Shown here one piece after another: positions 55,316-64,000 of a stretch of 64,000 nucleotides of DNA. The number at the start of each line of letters is the position of its first letter. The first letter of the stretch is position 1. The notes beneath the pieces are model-generated. The model did no database searches, was not told the DNA's origin, and saw only the letters and a list, made by a program, of their open reading frames with translations. This DNA comes from Planctomycetaceae bacterium (GTDB lineage: Bacteria > Planctomycetota > Planctomycetia > Pirellulales > Pirellulaceae). The translations under genes and the position numbers were made by a program. The stretch is from positions 1-64,000 of the forward strand of contig PAPJ01000040.1 in NCBI GenBank assembly GCA_002709045.1, written 5' to 3'.

Positions 55316-56726
55316 TACAGAGATCTCCCATTACCCGAAGCTTTTCATCACCCAAATAACAATACCTATTAACCCAAACAAAACTTTGCGTCGAACTGTA
55401 CGCAGTTTCAAATCGCCGGGCAAATTCATCTACTGGACCGTAACCATGGACCAGAGCTGCTATCGGCGTATCACCGGCCTCTTGTTGAGCAATGGATATT
55501 TTTTCCTTTTGGGTTTCGGTCGTGGGTAACTGTGGTTCGTCTGGACCGGGGTATTTAACATCAATAATACGCGGCGGCGCGATATCGTCAGAAATCTTCA
55601 GCAGTGAAAATATGGCGTTTACGAGAGTGCTTTCTTCTACTAACGGGTTCGCTGTCGCAAGCTGGTCCAAATAAAACCGAGCTATCATCGACCAATGCAT
55701 GGTGTACAATTTTATCGGTATATGGTCAGAATAGGCTGCTATCGCACTATAATTGATACCCGATAGCTTATTGAACGGAGGTGGAAATGCATGCGGGACC
55801 AGTAGTTTTTCTCGAAACCCGTTCGAATCCATCGCTTTTCGTATTTCACATATATAATTCGTAACAAGATCCTGTTTCAACTGTAACCAATGCTGAAGGC
55901 CTTCTAGCAGTCCTTCGCGTCGAAGTTCTTGTTTAAGTCCCTCGACATTTGTCATCTGAATAACTGTATTTGTATTAAGCTGTCCATGACACCATTGATA
56001 GGCCTTATCAACCAATCCTCGAAGTTCGTCAAACGCCTCGTCGTTATCACAAAATCTAGCGACTTGCGAATTAAAATCTAAAAACACGCTATCGAGTTTA
56101 TAAGGTGGATATTCCGGCCAATCGATTCTAATGCCTTCAACATCTGGATATTGCTGAAACAGATCCGTAATAAGTGCAATTTGATAATTCAATACATCTG
56201 AGCTTGCAAGGCTAGCATTTGAAGCGACCCTATTTGTAACTTTCTTGTTCCAAGGCAACTTTGGCTCGTCTTTAGAACGCAGACCGCTGAATTGGACGCG
56301 GTAGCCTGGAGGAATTGCAGCCTGCACCTGAAAGAATGTCCGGATACCCCGGCTTTTCATTTCGGCAAGAGCCGTTTCAATGACCGAGCCGTCTCGCTGC
56401 GTATATTCGTCGGCAACTGGCGGCTGATAACAAGTATCAGCATACAACTCACGATTTGGTATGAATGAGGGGGAAGTACTGACGCGCAATTCTCTCTTCC
56501 CCCATAAAGGGCGCTCCAGCATTCGTACGTCTCCTGCACCCGCGTCGATTGGCGGTTCACGTTGGCCTTCTCCCTGATCAGCTATTCGCATAACATAAGG
56601 GGACGTAGTAATCGCGTTCGCGCCTGCAAGATCTTGGCAATTATCCAGTACTTGCGTTACCCCTTCAACTTGAAAATATTCCGGTAAAACGGTTATTCCT
56701 AGCATTTTGCGGTCGGATTTGGCCAT
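55305..56726 (-). CDS. TIM-barrel glycosidase-like protein, family uncertain
   Basis: A 473-residue cytoplasmic-looking protein (no signal peptide). The pattern fits a TIM barrel resembling hypothetical glycoside hydrolases: GITVLPEYFQVEGV at the start, RGIRTFFQVQAAIPPG near 128 as a barrel strand, VEGIRIDWPEYPPY near 200 with acidic residues at a strand end (D and E as candidate acid/base or nucleophile), and NYICEIRKAMDSNGFREKLLVPHAF near 295. No specific family can be named. It overlaps the membrane protein gene by 11 bases. Confidence 0.5.
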   Translation of the reverse strand: MAKSDRKMLGITVLPEYFQVEGVTQVLDNCQDLAGANAITTSPYVMRIADQGEGQREPPIDAGAGDVRMLERPLWGKRELRVSTSPSFIPNRELYADTCYQPPVADEYTQRDGSVIETALAEMKSRGIRTFFQVQAAIPPGYRVQFSGLRSKDEPKLPWNKKVTNRVASNASLASSDVLNYQIALITDLFQQYPDVEGIRIDWPEYPPYKLDSVFLDFNSQVARFCDNDEAFDELRGLVDKAYQWCHGQLNTNTVIQMTNVEGLKQELRREGLLEGLQHWLQLKQDLVTNYICEIRKAMDSNGFREKLLVPHAFPPPFNKLSGINYSAIAAYSDHIPIKLYTMHWSMIARFYLDQLATANPLVEESTLVNAIFSLLKISDDIAPPRIIDVKYPGPDEPQLPTTETQKEKISIAQQEAGDTPIAALVHGYGPVDEFARRFETAYSSTQSFVWVNRYCYLGDEKLRVMGDLCNGK

Positions 56727-56892
56727 AATATGATAGCAATCTAAAAATTTGGGCTGAATTAGTGCATTTCTTTAAAGAGATGATACTCTTTAATAGATCA
56801 AATAATACACATCTTTATTCCAATCTACAATTTCACGTTTGCCTGCTGAATTTTTGTTTAACTTAGATTGAGAAAGGATCGTTGGTGACGAG

Positions 56893-58233
56893 ATGAATTT
56901 TCTCAAAAAGCGCAGAACATTATCACAAATTAGACTTGGGCTCGAAAAACTCGAGGGGCGTCGTCTACTGGCTTCCGATTTAATGGTATTTCAAAATCCT
57001 ATTGAACCATTAGATGTCAACTTGGATCAATACATTTCACCAGTGGATGCGTTGGCTATTATTAATGAACTCAACGCGCCGACTGCCCAACAACTGGAAG
57101 TTGGAAATCTTCTCGATACAAATGGAGACGACATTTTAGCACCTATCGATGCATTGGCCGTCATAAATGATCTTAACCATTCTTCTCGTGAAACGGACAT
57201 CGATCACCTCTATGAGACTCGCAATTATTTACGTCAGGAATATGACGCATTGCCGGAACCCGCTAAACAAATAGCGTCACAACTCACCACTCTTTTGGAC
57301 AAACACGAAACGGCAACGCACGCCATTTATGAATCCTTACAATCCTTCACCTCGTATTCAGTTGATAATTACGTTGAGCTCGACGAATTTTATTCGAAAC
57401 TTGAAAAAGTGAGCGCGCTCAATAACGATACACTCCAACGTGGCTTAAAAACACTCGATCCTGTGATAGAAGAAGTCTCAATTAATGTTTTCGGCAACAA
57501 TACCGAACAACAATCAGAAGATACAGAGACACCCTACGAATTCGATCCCGATAACTACAAGGATCCAGCCGAGGCGTTCCCCGAACTATTTGAGGAATTG
57601 AATCAGGGTCTCGACGATATCGAAGTTCCGAGTTATGGCGACATAATTGATAATTACGAACACATTTATCAAACTTACGAGGAATCCGATCACGACATTG
57701 ATGTCTATATAACAGAATCAATCGATGTGTCTGAATACGAAGACTTCGTCCTTCGTGGTGGTGATCTCAACGAATTACTAGATGCACTTGAAACCGGCGC
57801 AGAAGAAGGTATCGGCACGGTAGAACAAATATTCCAGCAAGAGATTGAATCCGACGTTGATATCGGCGTGCTCTTTCAGGAACTCATGAATAATGCCTAC
57901 GTCGGCGAACTAATCTACAACGACATTGTAGCCATTGGCGGCGAAACCACCGGGTCGATCATCGTAATGTCGGACGAGTCCGTCGTCGAAGTTGATTTCG
58001 CTAATTCAAATGATTTACGGGAACTCGCAGAACAATATGACAACCAGAAGGTAGTCCTCGAGGGTACAGCTACAATCATCCAAGGAGTGGAGGTGCCGGA
58101 TAGAACAGTCATCGTTGTTCGTTCGCTATTTGGTATCAATGAGTTGGCTGATTTAAGCACCGTACTCAATACATTAGACCCAACAGATTCGCTTGACTTA
58201 GTTGATACCCTCAACAGTTTGAACCTGGGTTAA
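56893..58233 (+). CDS. Planctomycete surface protein with dockerin-like repeats
   Basis: A 446-residue protein. Its N-terminus (LGLEKLEGRRLLAS, residues 16-29) matches the LExRxLLA-type export signal of planctomycetal extracellular proteins. Two dockerin type I-like repeats follow: LDVNLDQYISPVDALAIINELN near 36-57 and DTNGDDILAPIDALAVINDLN near 76-96, with calcium-binding Asp/Asn spacing. The rest is very acidic (many D and E; regions near 200-330) and partly helical, with no recognised domain. It probably binds calcium and attaches to or assembles with other surface proteins. AAAGGA lies about 15 bases upstream of the ATG. Confidence 0.75.
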   Translation: MNFLKKRRTLSQIRLGLEKLEGRRLLASDLMVFQNPIEPLDVNLDQYISPVDALAIINELNAPTAQQLEVGNLLDTNGDDILAPIDALAVINDLNHSSRETDIDHLYETRNYLRQEYDALPEPAKQIASQLTTLLDKHETATHAIYESLQSFTSYSVDNYVELDEFYSKLEKVSALNNDTLQRGLKTLDPVIEEVSINVFGNNTEQQSEDTETPYEFDPDNYKDPAEAFPELFEELNQGLDDIEVPSYGDIIDNYEHIYQTYEESDHDIDVYITESIDVSEYEDFVLRGGDLNELLDALETGAEEGIGTVEQIFQQEIESDVDIGVLFQELMNNAYVGELIYNDIVAIGGETTGSIIVMSDESVVEVDFANSNDLRELAEQYDNQKVVLEGTATIIQGVEVPDRTVIVVRSLFGINELADLSTVLNTLDPTDSLDLVDTLNSLNLG

Positions 58234-58269
58234 CTCCGCGGTTCCATTATTTATCGAAGGATGGTTCGC

Positions 58270-59661
58270 TTGATAAAAAGACTTGGGATCCTCACGGCCG
58301 GTGGTGATACTCCTGCCCTCAATGCCACGATTCTCGGAGCAGTACGTGCAGCGAGTGAGGCTAAGGTAGAAGTCGTCGGACTTCTCAATGGTTTCGCCTC
58401 CTTTTTCCAGGACAATGCACCGCACGTGATCCTTAATCCTCTTTTTCAGGAAATTCCTCAACTAGATGCAACACGCGGCGGAACCATTCTTGGCTCATCA
58501 CGAACTTACGTGAACGACGGTGATCCAGCTTTTCTAGCGTCTATTGAGCGGCGTATTAATCGGCTTAAGCTAGATGGGCTCGTTTGCATCGGCGGTGATG
58601 GTACTCTTAACGGTCTACAACCGATCTGTAAAATGGTCCCCACCGTACTCGCTCCAAAAACTATCGATAATGACCTGGGACTCAATTATGCCGGTGAAGC
58701 GGATCAATGGGTAAAACTTGATGTGAACGGTGTTGATACCTATCGAAAAGAACCGCATCCAACAGGTCTGGATGCAGATTTTTGCATTGACCGAATGATC
58801 AATTACGCGACTCCTGGTTATGCAACAGCGGTTTACGAAGCAGCCGAAGGTGTCCGGCGCGTTCGCACAACAGCCGAAAGTCATCACCGGATCGCAATTA
58901 TTGAAGTCATGGGGCGCCATTCCGGATACATAGCCATTGGTGCGAGCTATGGTCAACCCGATATGATTTTAATACCGGAATATCAATTTGATCTTGAATC
59001 GGTTGCTGAGCGTGTCCGCACTATCTATGAGCATCAACAGCACGTTGTCATCGTCTGCGGAGAAGGCATTATCGGCAACGATGGACGGGAATATGGAGCA
59101 TCAAGTGGAAGTACTGATCCTTCCGGTAACATGGTCCTGTCCGGCGCCGCAGCAAGTCTAGCGGACGCTTTACTGGAAATAATTGGTGAAACATTTTTTA
59201 CCCGTAATGGAAATTTTTCAACGGGCAAAGCTGCGTTCTTTACTCGCAAAGTTGGGCATACCCAACGCGGTGGTCGACCATTAAGGTTTGACCGTTTTTA
59301 TGCCAGTCAACTCGGCGGTAACGCAACACAAATGCTGTTAGACGGCGAAAACAACTCTGTTTCCACTTTGCAGTGGGACGAATCATCAGGTTTTAAAGTA
59401 AGCAAACATGATTCCAGTATCTTTCGCGATAAATATGGCGAAATACATGCGCGGACAGTACACCCAAGCTTCTACAACCAAAAGAATTTCCTATTATCAG
59501 AAGAGGGCAAACAGTACTTACACCCGATCTTTGCAGAAGCGATTGGCGCTGAAGATACAGAATTCATTCGGCAGTCCCTTTTTGATTTCGGAAACCTATA
59601 TCATGGCTATAAAAGTGTTAACGTAGATATTGCCAAATTAACAAGATATCTAAGCGAGTAA
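58270..59661 (+). CDS. pfkA: 6-phosphofructokinase with insertion after TIDND
   Basis: A phosphofructokinase of about 463 residues that phosphorylates fructose-6-phosphate in glycolysis. I favour the TTG at 58270, nine bases after GAAGG (58256-58260); the ATG at 58261 touches that site directly. Motifs (numbered from the ATG): GILTAGGDTPALN near 9, GGDGT near 110, PKTIDND at 132-138, EVMGRHSGYIA near 220 and GHTQRGGRPLRFDR near 338. GGDG (not GGDD) points to ATP as donor, while KTIDND has the Lys usual in PPi and clade X enzymes, so the ATP-type clade X is most likely. About 40 extra residues sit between TIDND and the next helix, next to the active site. Confidence 0.85.
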   Translation: MIKRLGILTAGGDTPALNATILGAVRAASEAKVEVVGLLNGFASFFQDNAPHVILNPLFQEIPQLDATRGGTILGSSRTYVNDGDPAFLASIERRINRLKLDGLVCIGGDGTLNGLQPICKMVPTVLAPKTIDNDLGLNYAGEADQWVKLDVNGVDTYRKEPHPTGLDADFCIDRMINYATPGYATAVYEAAEGVRRVRTTAESHHRIAIIEVMGRHSGYIAIGASYGQPDMILIPEYQFDLESVAERVRTIYEHQQHVVIVCGEGIIGNDGREYGASSGSTDPSGNMVLSGAAASLADALLEIIGETFFTRNGNFSTGKAAFFTRKVGHTQRGGRPLRFDRFYASQLGGNATQMLLDGENNSVSTLQWDESSGFKVSKHDSSIFRDKYGEIHARTVHPSFYNQKNFLLSEEGKQYLHPIFAEAIGAEDTEFIRQSLFDFGNLYHGYKSVNVDIAKLTRYLSE

Positions 59662-59666
59662 AACAA

Positions 59667-60578
59667 ATGCCCGGTACAACGAGACGATCCTTCTTGGCGG
59701 CGTCAGCCGCGTCACTCACAATCCCGACCCTCAACGCCAACGAACATAAACCGTTTTCGTTCAAATACATGCTCGCCTCGTCCATGTACGGGAAGATTGA
59801 TGTTACCGAATGCATTCGACAGGTACGCCGTATTGGAGCCACTGCAATTGACCTTTGGCCTCCAAGCCATGGTGACCAACGACTTCAAATTGACAAAATC
59901 GGCCACGACCGGTTTCTACAAACCTTAAAAAAGTACAATGTTAAATTCGAACTTTCCACTCGATATGACCTGGGTCCGTACCGCCTACAGGACGAGGTTC
60001 AGATCGTCAATTCACTTGGTGGTTCGATGATTGTTTGCGGATCCCGCAAGCAGACCACTGCTCCACTAAAACAACAGGTACAGGATTTCATAGACAGCTT
60101 AAAGGACATCACAAAAATAGCCAGACAGGCCGGCGTCCGGATTTGCATCGAAAATCATAGTTCATCGCTGATTAATAGTCCTGATTCGATACGTTATTTT
60201 TCTGAACTTAATACTTCTCCTGCCTTAGGGATCGCGTTAGCACCGTATCATCTGCCCCAAAACGAAAACACGATAGCCGAACTCATAGAAGAATTAGATG
60301 ATAACTTGGCCTTGTTTTACGCTTGGGAACACGGTATGGGTTGTCACAAATCAATGCCCAAACCCCTTGAGTTGATGCAGATGCCCGGTCAGGGAACACT
60401 CGACTTTGCTCCGATTGTTGCAGCTTTAATCAAGATTCAATACGGCGGTTACACGGAAATCTTTATGCATCCAACACCACGCGGTATTCCTATCATGGAA
60501 ACCGCCGATTTGGTATCAACGGAAATCAACAAATCGAAGGCATATCTATCAAGGTGTATAGCTCGCGCTAATGGCTAA
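59667..60578 (+). CDS. Tat-exported sugar isomerase/epimerase-like TIM barrel
   Basis: A 303-residue protein with a twin-arginine signal ([14 protein letters not shown]) and a xylose-isomerase/AP-endonuclease-2-type TIM barrel: [12 protein letters not shown] near 52, [17 protein letters not shown] near 158 (Glu and His as metal-ligand candidates) and GYTEIFMHP near 270. Members isomerise or epimerise sugars and inositols. Export by Tat suggests a folded metal enzyme in the periplasm. Its 3' end overlaps the PhyH gene by eight bases, so the two are coupled in translation. Confidence 0.8.
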   Translation: MPGTTRRSFLAASAASLTIPTLNANEHKPFSFKYMLASSMYGKIDVTECIRQVRRIGATAIDLWPPSHGDQRLQIDKIGHDRFLQTLKKYNVKFELSTRYDLGPYRLQDEVQIVNSLGGSMIVCGSRKQTTAPLKQQVQDFIDSLKDITKIARQAGVRICIENHSSSLINSPDSIRYFSELNTSPALGIALAPYHLPQNENTIAELIEELDDNLALFYAWEHGMGCHKSMPKPLELMQMPGQGTLDFAPIVAALIKIQYGGYTEIFMHPTPRGIPIMETADLVSTEINKSKAYLSRCIARANG

Positions 60579-61341
60579 TACGCAAATACTTACTAACGCT
60601 GATAGACGGCAATATCAGCAGGACGGTTACTTCATACTGCAATCAGTATTAAGCAGCGATCAACTTTCTTTACTAAGAGGCGCTTGCGATACACTGATAG
60701 CCGCGATGCATGACGAGATGGATCGCCTCAGAACCAATCATATTCATATCAGCCATCGCAACGAACGTTACCATATCGCGAAACAATACAATCTAATCCC
60801 AAATCTGGATAGTTATGTGTTCAGCGAACTTATGGCGGACATCTGCCGAGCGACAATAGGGCCGAATGCTTATCTTTTTTATGACCAATACGTTGCGAAG
60901 GCCGGAGAAAAGGGGCGACCATTTTCCTGGCATCAGGATAGTGGATATCTTGGTTTTGATCATGACCCCTATGTTACCGTATGGACCGCGGTCGACGATA
61001 TGACTATTGACAACGGCACTGTATCGCTTCTTCCCTTTAGTACTATGGGTTCTCGCGATCTGAAGACCCATATAAGAGACCAGAACTCCGGTGACAAAAT
61101 AGGTTACACGGGTGACAAACAGGGGGTTACTGCGATTGTGCCTGCTGGCAGTATTGTTGTATTCAGTAGCCTCACGTTTCACCGTTCCGGCCCTAATACA
61201 ACCGACCGAATGCGTCGCGCATATGTAACTCAATACAGTTCGGCACCAATCGTTAAGCCGGGTCACCAAGAACCATACCATTTAGCGGTACCTTTTCTGC
61301 TTAATGACACAATTGTTTATTCCCAGCTTAATGACGAGTAA
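60571..61341 (+). CDS. Phytanoyl-CoA dioxygenase (PhyH) family protein
   Basis: A 256-residue Fe(II)/2-oxoglutarate oxygenase: HxD is H121-Q-D123 in [10 protein letters not shown], distal His is H204 in [15 protein letters not shown] with an Arg 10 residues later. No signal peptide. It begins inside the last codons of the TIM-barrel gene. The pairing of a sugar epimerase-like protein and a PhyH oxygenase suggests shared small-molecule catabolism, though they would sit on opposite sides of the membrane unless the Tat call is wrong. Paralogue of the gene at 49373. Confidence 0.88.
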   Translation: MANTQILTNADRRQYQQDGYFILQSVLSSDQLSLLRGACDTLIAAMHDEMDRLRTNHIHISHRNERYHIAKQYNLIPNLDSYVFSELMADICRATIGPNAYLFYDQYVAKAGEKGRPFSWHQDSGYLGFDHDPYVTVWTAVDDMTIDNGTVSLLPFSTMGSRDLKTHIRDQNSGDKIGYTGDKQGVTAIVPAGSIVVFSSLTFHRSGPNTTDRMRRAYVTQYSSAPIVKPGHQEPYHLAVPFLLNDTIVYSQLNDE

Positions 61342-61409
61342 CGATGGGGCTTTTATAATAATTGTTATTACCACCGCTTCTATTTACCTGAAACACTGAG
61401 GGAACATCC

Positions 61410-64000
61410 ATGAGACGTATTGGCAGCACAATACTTTGTTTTATTTCGCTGTTGTCTGTTTTCCCGGCATCGGCCGACGAATCCGGATTCAAACCTATAT
61501 TCAATGGCAAAACGCTCGCGGGTTGGGACGGTAATCCCGATTTCTGGTCTGTTCAAGACGGAGCGATTACCGGGATGACCACCAAAGAAAATCCGACAAA
61601 GGGTAATACATTTATCGTTTGGCGCGGTGATGAATTAACCGATTTCGAGTTGCGACTGCAATTCCGAATTGTCGGCGGAAATAGTGGTATTCAATATCGA
61701 AGCCGTGAGGTTTCTAAATGGGTAATTGCCGGTTATCAAGCCGATTTTGACGGTGCTGGAGCCTGGACAGGAACCTTATACGAAGAACGCGGACGGGGGG
61801 TTCTCGCTAAACGGGGAAACAAAATCATCATCAGCGAAGATGGTAAGAAAAACAATTCCGGAAAAACAACCAGCGAGGCAGAGATACTGGCTGCCGTGAA
61901 AAAGGAGGACTGGAATAATTACACCATCATCGCCAAGGGCAATCACCTAATACAAATCCTTAACGATAAAATAACAATTGACGTTGTTGATAATCAGGAG
62001 GAACGCGCGTCCCTGTCGGGATTGTTGGCGTTACAGCTACATGCTGGTCCGCCGATGACAGTCCAATTCAAAAATATCCGAGTTAAACAACTAAAGCAAA
62101 AAAAGAAGATTGCTTTCATGGCCGGCCCTCGCAGCCACGGATATGGAAGTCATGAACATTTTGCAGGCAGTATGATCCTGGCGAATGCCATCCGTGAATC
62201 TATGGACGGTTATACGGTCGATGTATTTAAGAATGGCTGGCCTCAGGACATGTCCGTTTTTGAGGATGCCGATTGTATCGTCATGTATTGTGATGGGGGC
62301 GGACGCCATCCCGTGAATAATAATCTCGGTCAACTTGATCGGCTTGCTAAGAACGGTATTGGTGTGGTGTGTATTCATTATGGCGTTGAGGTGCCCAAAG
62401 GTGAATCTGGAAATCGATTACTAGACTGGATTGGTGGTTATTTCGAAACCGACTGGTCGGTAAATCCACACTGGACCGCCCAATTTAAAGATCTTCCAGC
62501 ACATCCCATAACCAATGGAGTTGGTCCATTCGAGATCAACGATGAATGGTATTATCACATGCGGTTTCGCAGTGAGATGAAAGGGGTTACACCCATTCTT
62601 AGTGCACACCCTCCCAAGCAAACTCTTAACCGCCCCGACGGACCTCACAGTGGAAATCCTCACGTTCGGGCTTCCGTATCTGCTGGTGATATTCAACACG
62701 TCGCTTGGGCAACTGAACGCCCTGATGGTGGGCGCGGATTCGGTTTTACCGGTGGGCATAATCACTGGAATTGGGGCGATGAGAATTTCCGCAGAATCGT
62801 TCTTAACGCAATCGTATGGTGTGCCGACGGCGAGGTACCTATTGATGGCGTCCAGGATAAACCGGTAACTTATAACCAACTCGTGAAAAATCAGGATTTT
62901 GAACAGCCGGGTAATTTCAACAAGCTCGATATCATTCGCAAATTTAATATTAAGTTGGGTAAATCCGGCGATGCCGATCTTATTAAACCCCTTTTTCGAA
63001 GTAAATTAATTACAACCTCGACACCCAATTATTCGGTGCCGGTCAAAGTAGACATAAGAGGCAGCCGCCAGCTGATTTTAGTCGTTGAGGATGGAGGAAA
63101 TAGTTACGCCTGTGATTGGGCCAACTGGGAGAATCCGGTTATCAAAGGCAAGGACTGGGAGAAACCACTGACGGAATTGCAATGGAAATCAGCCACAACG
63201 GAATGGGGTCATGTTTATGTGAACAAAAATGCTGGCGGTAAGCCCATGCGTAGTAATGGTCGCAGTATTCAATCCGGTATCGGCACACATTCAAATTCGA
63301 CAATTGTTTTTGACCTTCCAGATGGTTCCTTAAGTTTTGAAGCCACGGGATGTCTTGACGAGGGTGGCACAAACCAGGCGGACGGAAAGTCTACTTCTGT
63401 TATTTTTGCTGTCTACGACAAAACACCCAATAATAACGCGGGAGGATTAGAAAGACATCCCGATTTAGCTGTAAGTGGGCTTAAGATTGGTTCCGGTATG
63501 AATGCCACACTAGCTGCTTCGGAACCGCAACTGTTCAGCCTAACCAACTTGGATATTGACCATCTTGGCCGCGTTTGGGTATGTGAGGTAATGAATTACC
63601 GCAAACACGCTAATCGGCGTCCGGAAGGAGACAGAATCCTTATCCTCGAAGATACCGACAAAGATGGTGTCATGGATCAACAGACTGTTTTTTATCAGGG
63701 GCGAGATGTTGACTCGGCCATGGGCATCTGCGTTCTCGGCAATAAGGTGATTGTCTCAGCAACCCCGAAGGTGATCGTCTTTACCGATGAGAATAATGAT
63801 GACAAACCCGATTCGAAGTTTATTCTTTTCGATAAAACCGGACAACCTCAGCACGATCACTCTATTCATTCGTTTATTTTCGGGCCTGACGGTAAGCTAT
63901 ATTGGAATTTTGGTAACACCGGCAAGGCTGTCTACGATGGTCAGGGAAAATTAGTGAAGGATATTGCCGGGAATGATGTAATAGACAACGGAAAACCTTA
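61410..64000 (+). CDS. Large secreted DUF1080-ThuA-NPCBM-dehydrogenase protein (3' end missing)
   Basis: The frame opens at ATG 61410 and stays open to the end of the window, giving at least 863 residues. Order of parts: signal peptide (1-23, ending near ASAD); DUF1080/3-keto-disaccharide-hydrolase-like jelly roll (FKPIFNGKTLAGWDG at 27, to about 225); ThuA domain (about 230-475, with CDGGGRH, HYGVEVPKG and GFGFTGGHNHWNW); NPCBM-like beta-sandwich (about 540-670); then the start of a PQQ/sugar-dehydrogenase-type propeller (SLTNLDIDHLGRVWVCEVMNYR from about 705). A cytochrome c end would be expected beyond the window. The fusion suggests a cell-surface protein that binds and oxidises or cleaves a glycan. 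GAGGGAACATCC lies just upstream of the start. Confidence 0.85.
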   Translation, partial: MRRIGSTILCFISLLSVFPASADESGFKPIFNGKTLAGWDGNPDFWSVQDGAITGMTTKENPTKGNTFIVWRGDELTDFELRLQFRIVGGNSGIQYRSREVSKWVIAGYQADFDGAGAWTGTLYEERGRGVLAKRGNKIIISEDGKKNNSGKTTSEAEILAAVKKEDWNNYTIIAKGNHLIQILNDKITIDVVDNQEERASLSGLLALQLHAGPPMTVQFKNIRVKQLKQKKKIAFMAGPRSHGYGSHEHFAGSMILANAIRESMDGYTVDVFKNGWPQDMSVFEDADCIVMYCDGGGRHPVNNNLGQLDRLAKNGIGVVCIHYGVEVPKGESGNRLLDWIGGYFETDWSVNPHWTAQFKDLPAHPITNGVGPFEINDEWYYHMRFRSEMKGVTPILSAHPPKQTLNRPDGPHSGNPHVRASVSAGDIQHVAWATERPDGGRGFGFTGGHNHWNWGDENFRRIVLNAIVWCADGEVPIDGVQDKPVTYNQLVKNQDFEQPGNFNKLDIIRKFNIKLGKSGDADLIKPLFRSKLITTSTPNYSVPVKVDIRGSRQLILVVEDGGNSYACDWANWENPVIKGKDWEKPLTELQWKSATTEWGHVYVNKNAGGKPMRSNGRSIQSGIGTHSNSTIVFDLPDGSLSFEATGCLDEGGTNQADGKSTSVIFAVYDKTPNNNAGGLERHPDLAVSGLKIGSGMNATLAASEPQLFSLTNLDIDHLGRVWVCEVMNYRKHANRRPEGDRILILEDTDKDGVMDQQTVFYQGRDVDSAMGICVLGNKVIVSATPKVIVFTDENNDDKPDSKFILFDKTGQPQHDHSIHSFIFGPDGKLYWNFGNTGKAVYDGQGKLVKDIAGNDVIDNGKP

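Noticed and set aside
60793..61281. 162-codon minus-strand open frame
   Set aside because: Lies entirely opposite the PhyH gene, which has all its metal ligands; a mirror frame.
62421..62879. 152-codon minus-strand open frame
   Set aside because: Opposite the ThuA module of the large plus-strand gene; no features of its own.

Overview
The window looks like chromosomal DNA of a member of the Planctomycetota, probably a marine, Pirellula-like organism. This is inferred from gene content, not from a marker gene. The supporting families are a Tat-exported DUF1501 protein, several secreted PQQ-type beta-propellers, a dehydrogenase-HEAT-cytochrome c protein, DUF1080/ThuA/NPCBM modules, phytanoyl-CoA dioxygenase-like genes, and a surface protein with the LEGRRLLA-type N-terminus followed by dockerin-like repeats. 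Base composition looks AT-leaning by eye. GTG and TTG starts are common, and genes are often packed with overlaps of a few bases.

Region by region. 1-727: the tail of an unidentified gene, then a non-coding stretch with the 3' half of a tRNA-Leu(TAG) gene flanked by short phased GTCA/TGAC repeats; it reads as the edge of an integrated element. 728-8157: secreted and sugar-related genes (DUF1501, PfkB kinase, GH32-like protein, ABM monooxygenase, PQQ propeller, ThuA). 8383-13681: a tricorn-type protease and an S9 peptidase that overlap. 13687-19669: beta-helix protein, PPK2, a GIDE/LemA-like membrane protein, an AlkA-type glycosylase, a sialidase-like protein and a DnaQ-type exonuclease with a WYL-like tail. 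19735-22822: sodium:solute symporter, FrnE-like DsbA protein, diheme cytochrome c. 22922-28373: an SbcD/YhaO-like protein whose metal-binding motifs are all degraded, a YhaN-like ATPase with a membrane segment, and a tail-anchored partner. 28375-33939: AI-2E permease, then a three-gene glycolipid/glycosyltransferase cluster and a small zinc ribbon protein.

33948-37611 (minus strand) is an apparent operon ending in aroA. 37739-43616 holds an Fe-dependent alcohol dehydrogenase, an SGNH-like protein and a large cytochrome-dehydrogenase. 43613-52040 has a beta-barrel-like protein, a small secreted protein, two tandem cystathionine gamma-synthase-like enzymes, a HEAT-like secreted protein, a PhyH oxygenase, a lipoprotein and a papain-like permuted-fold protein. 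52263-56726 (minus) has another PQQ propeller, a polytopic membrane protein and a TIM-barrel-like glycosidase candidate. 56893-64000 has the dockerin-type surface protein, phosphofructokinase, a xylose-isomerase-like TIM barrel protein overlapping a PhyH oxygenase, and a large multidomain DUF1080-ThuA-NPCBM-dehydrogenase gene that runs off the window.

The overall picture is a heterotroph with a large secreted sugar- and peptide-degrading repertoire mixed with housekeeping genes. The best candidate for something undescribed is the 22922-28373 operon. It keeps the layout of a nuclease-ATPase DNA repair pair, but its nuclease subunit appears catalytically dead. I could not run any database search, so family calls rest on motifs I recognise.
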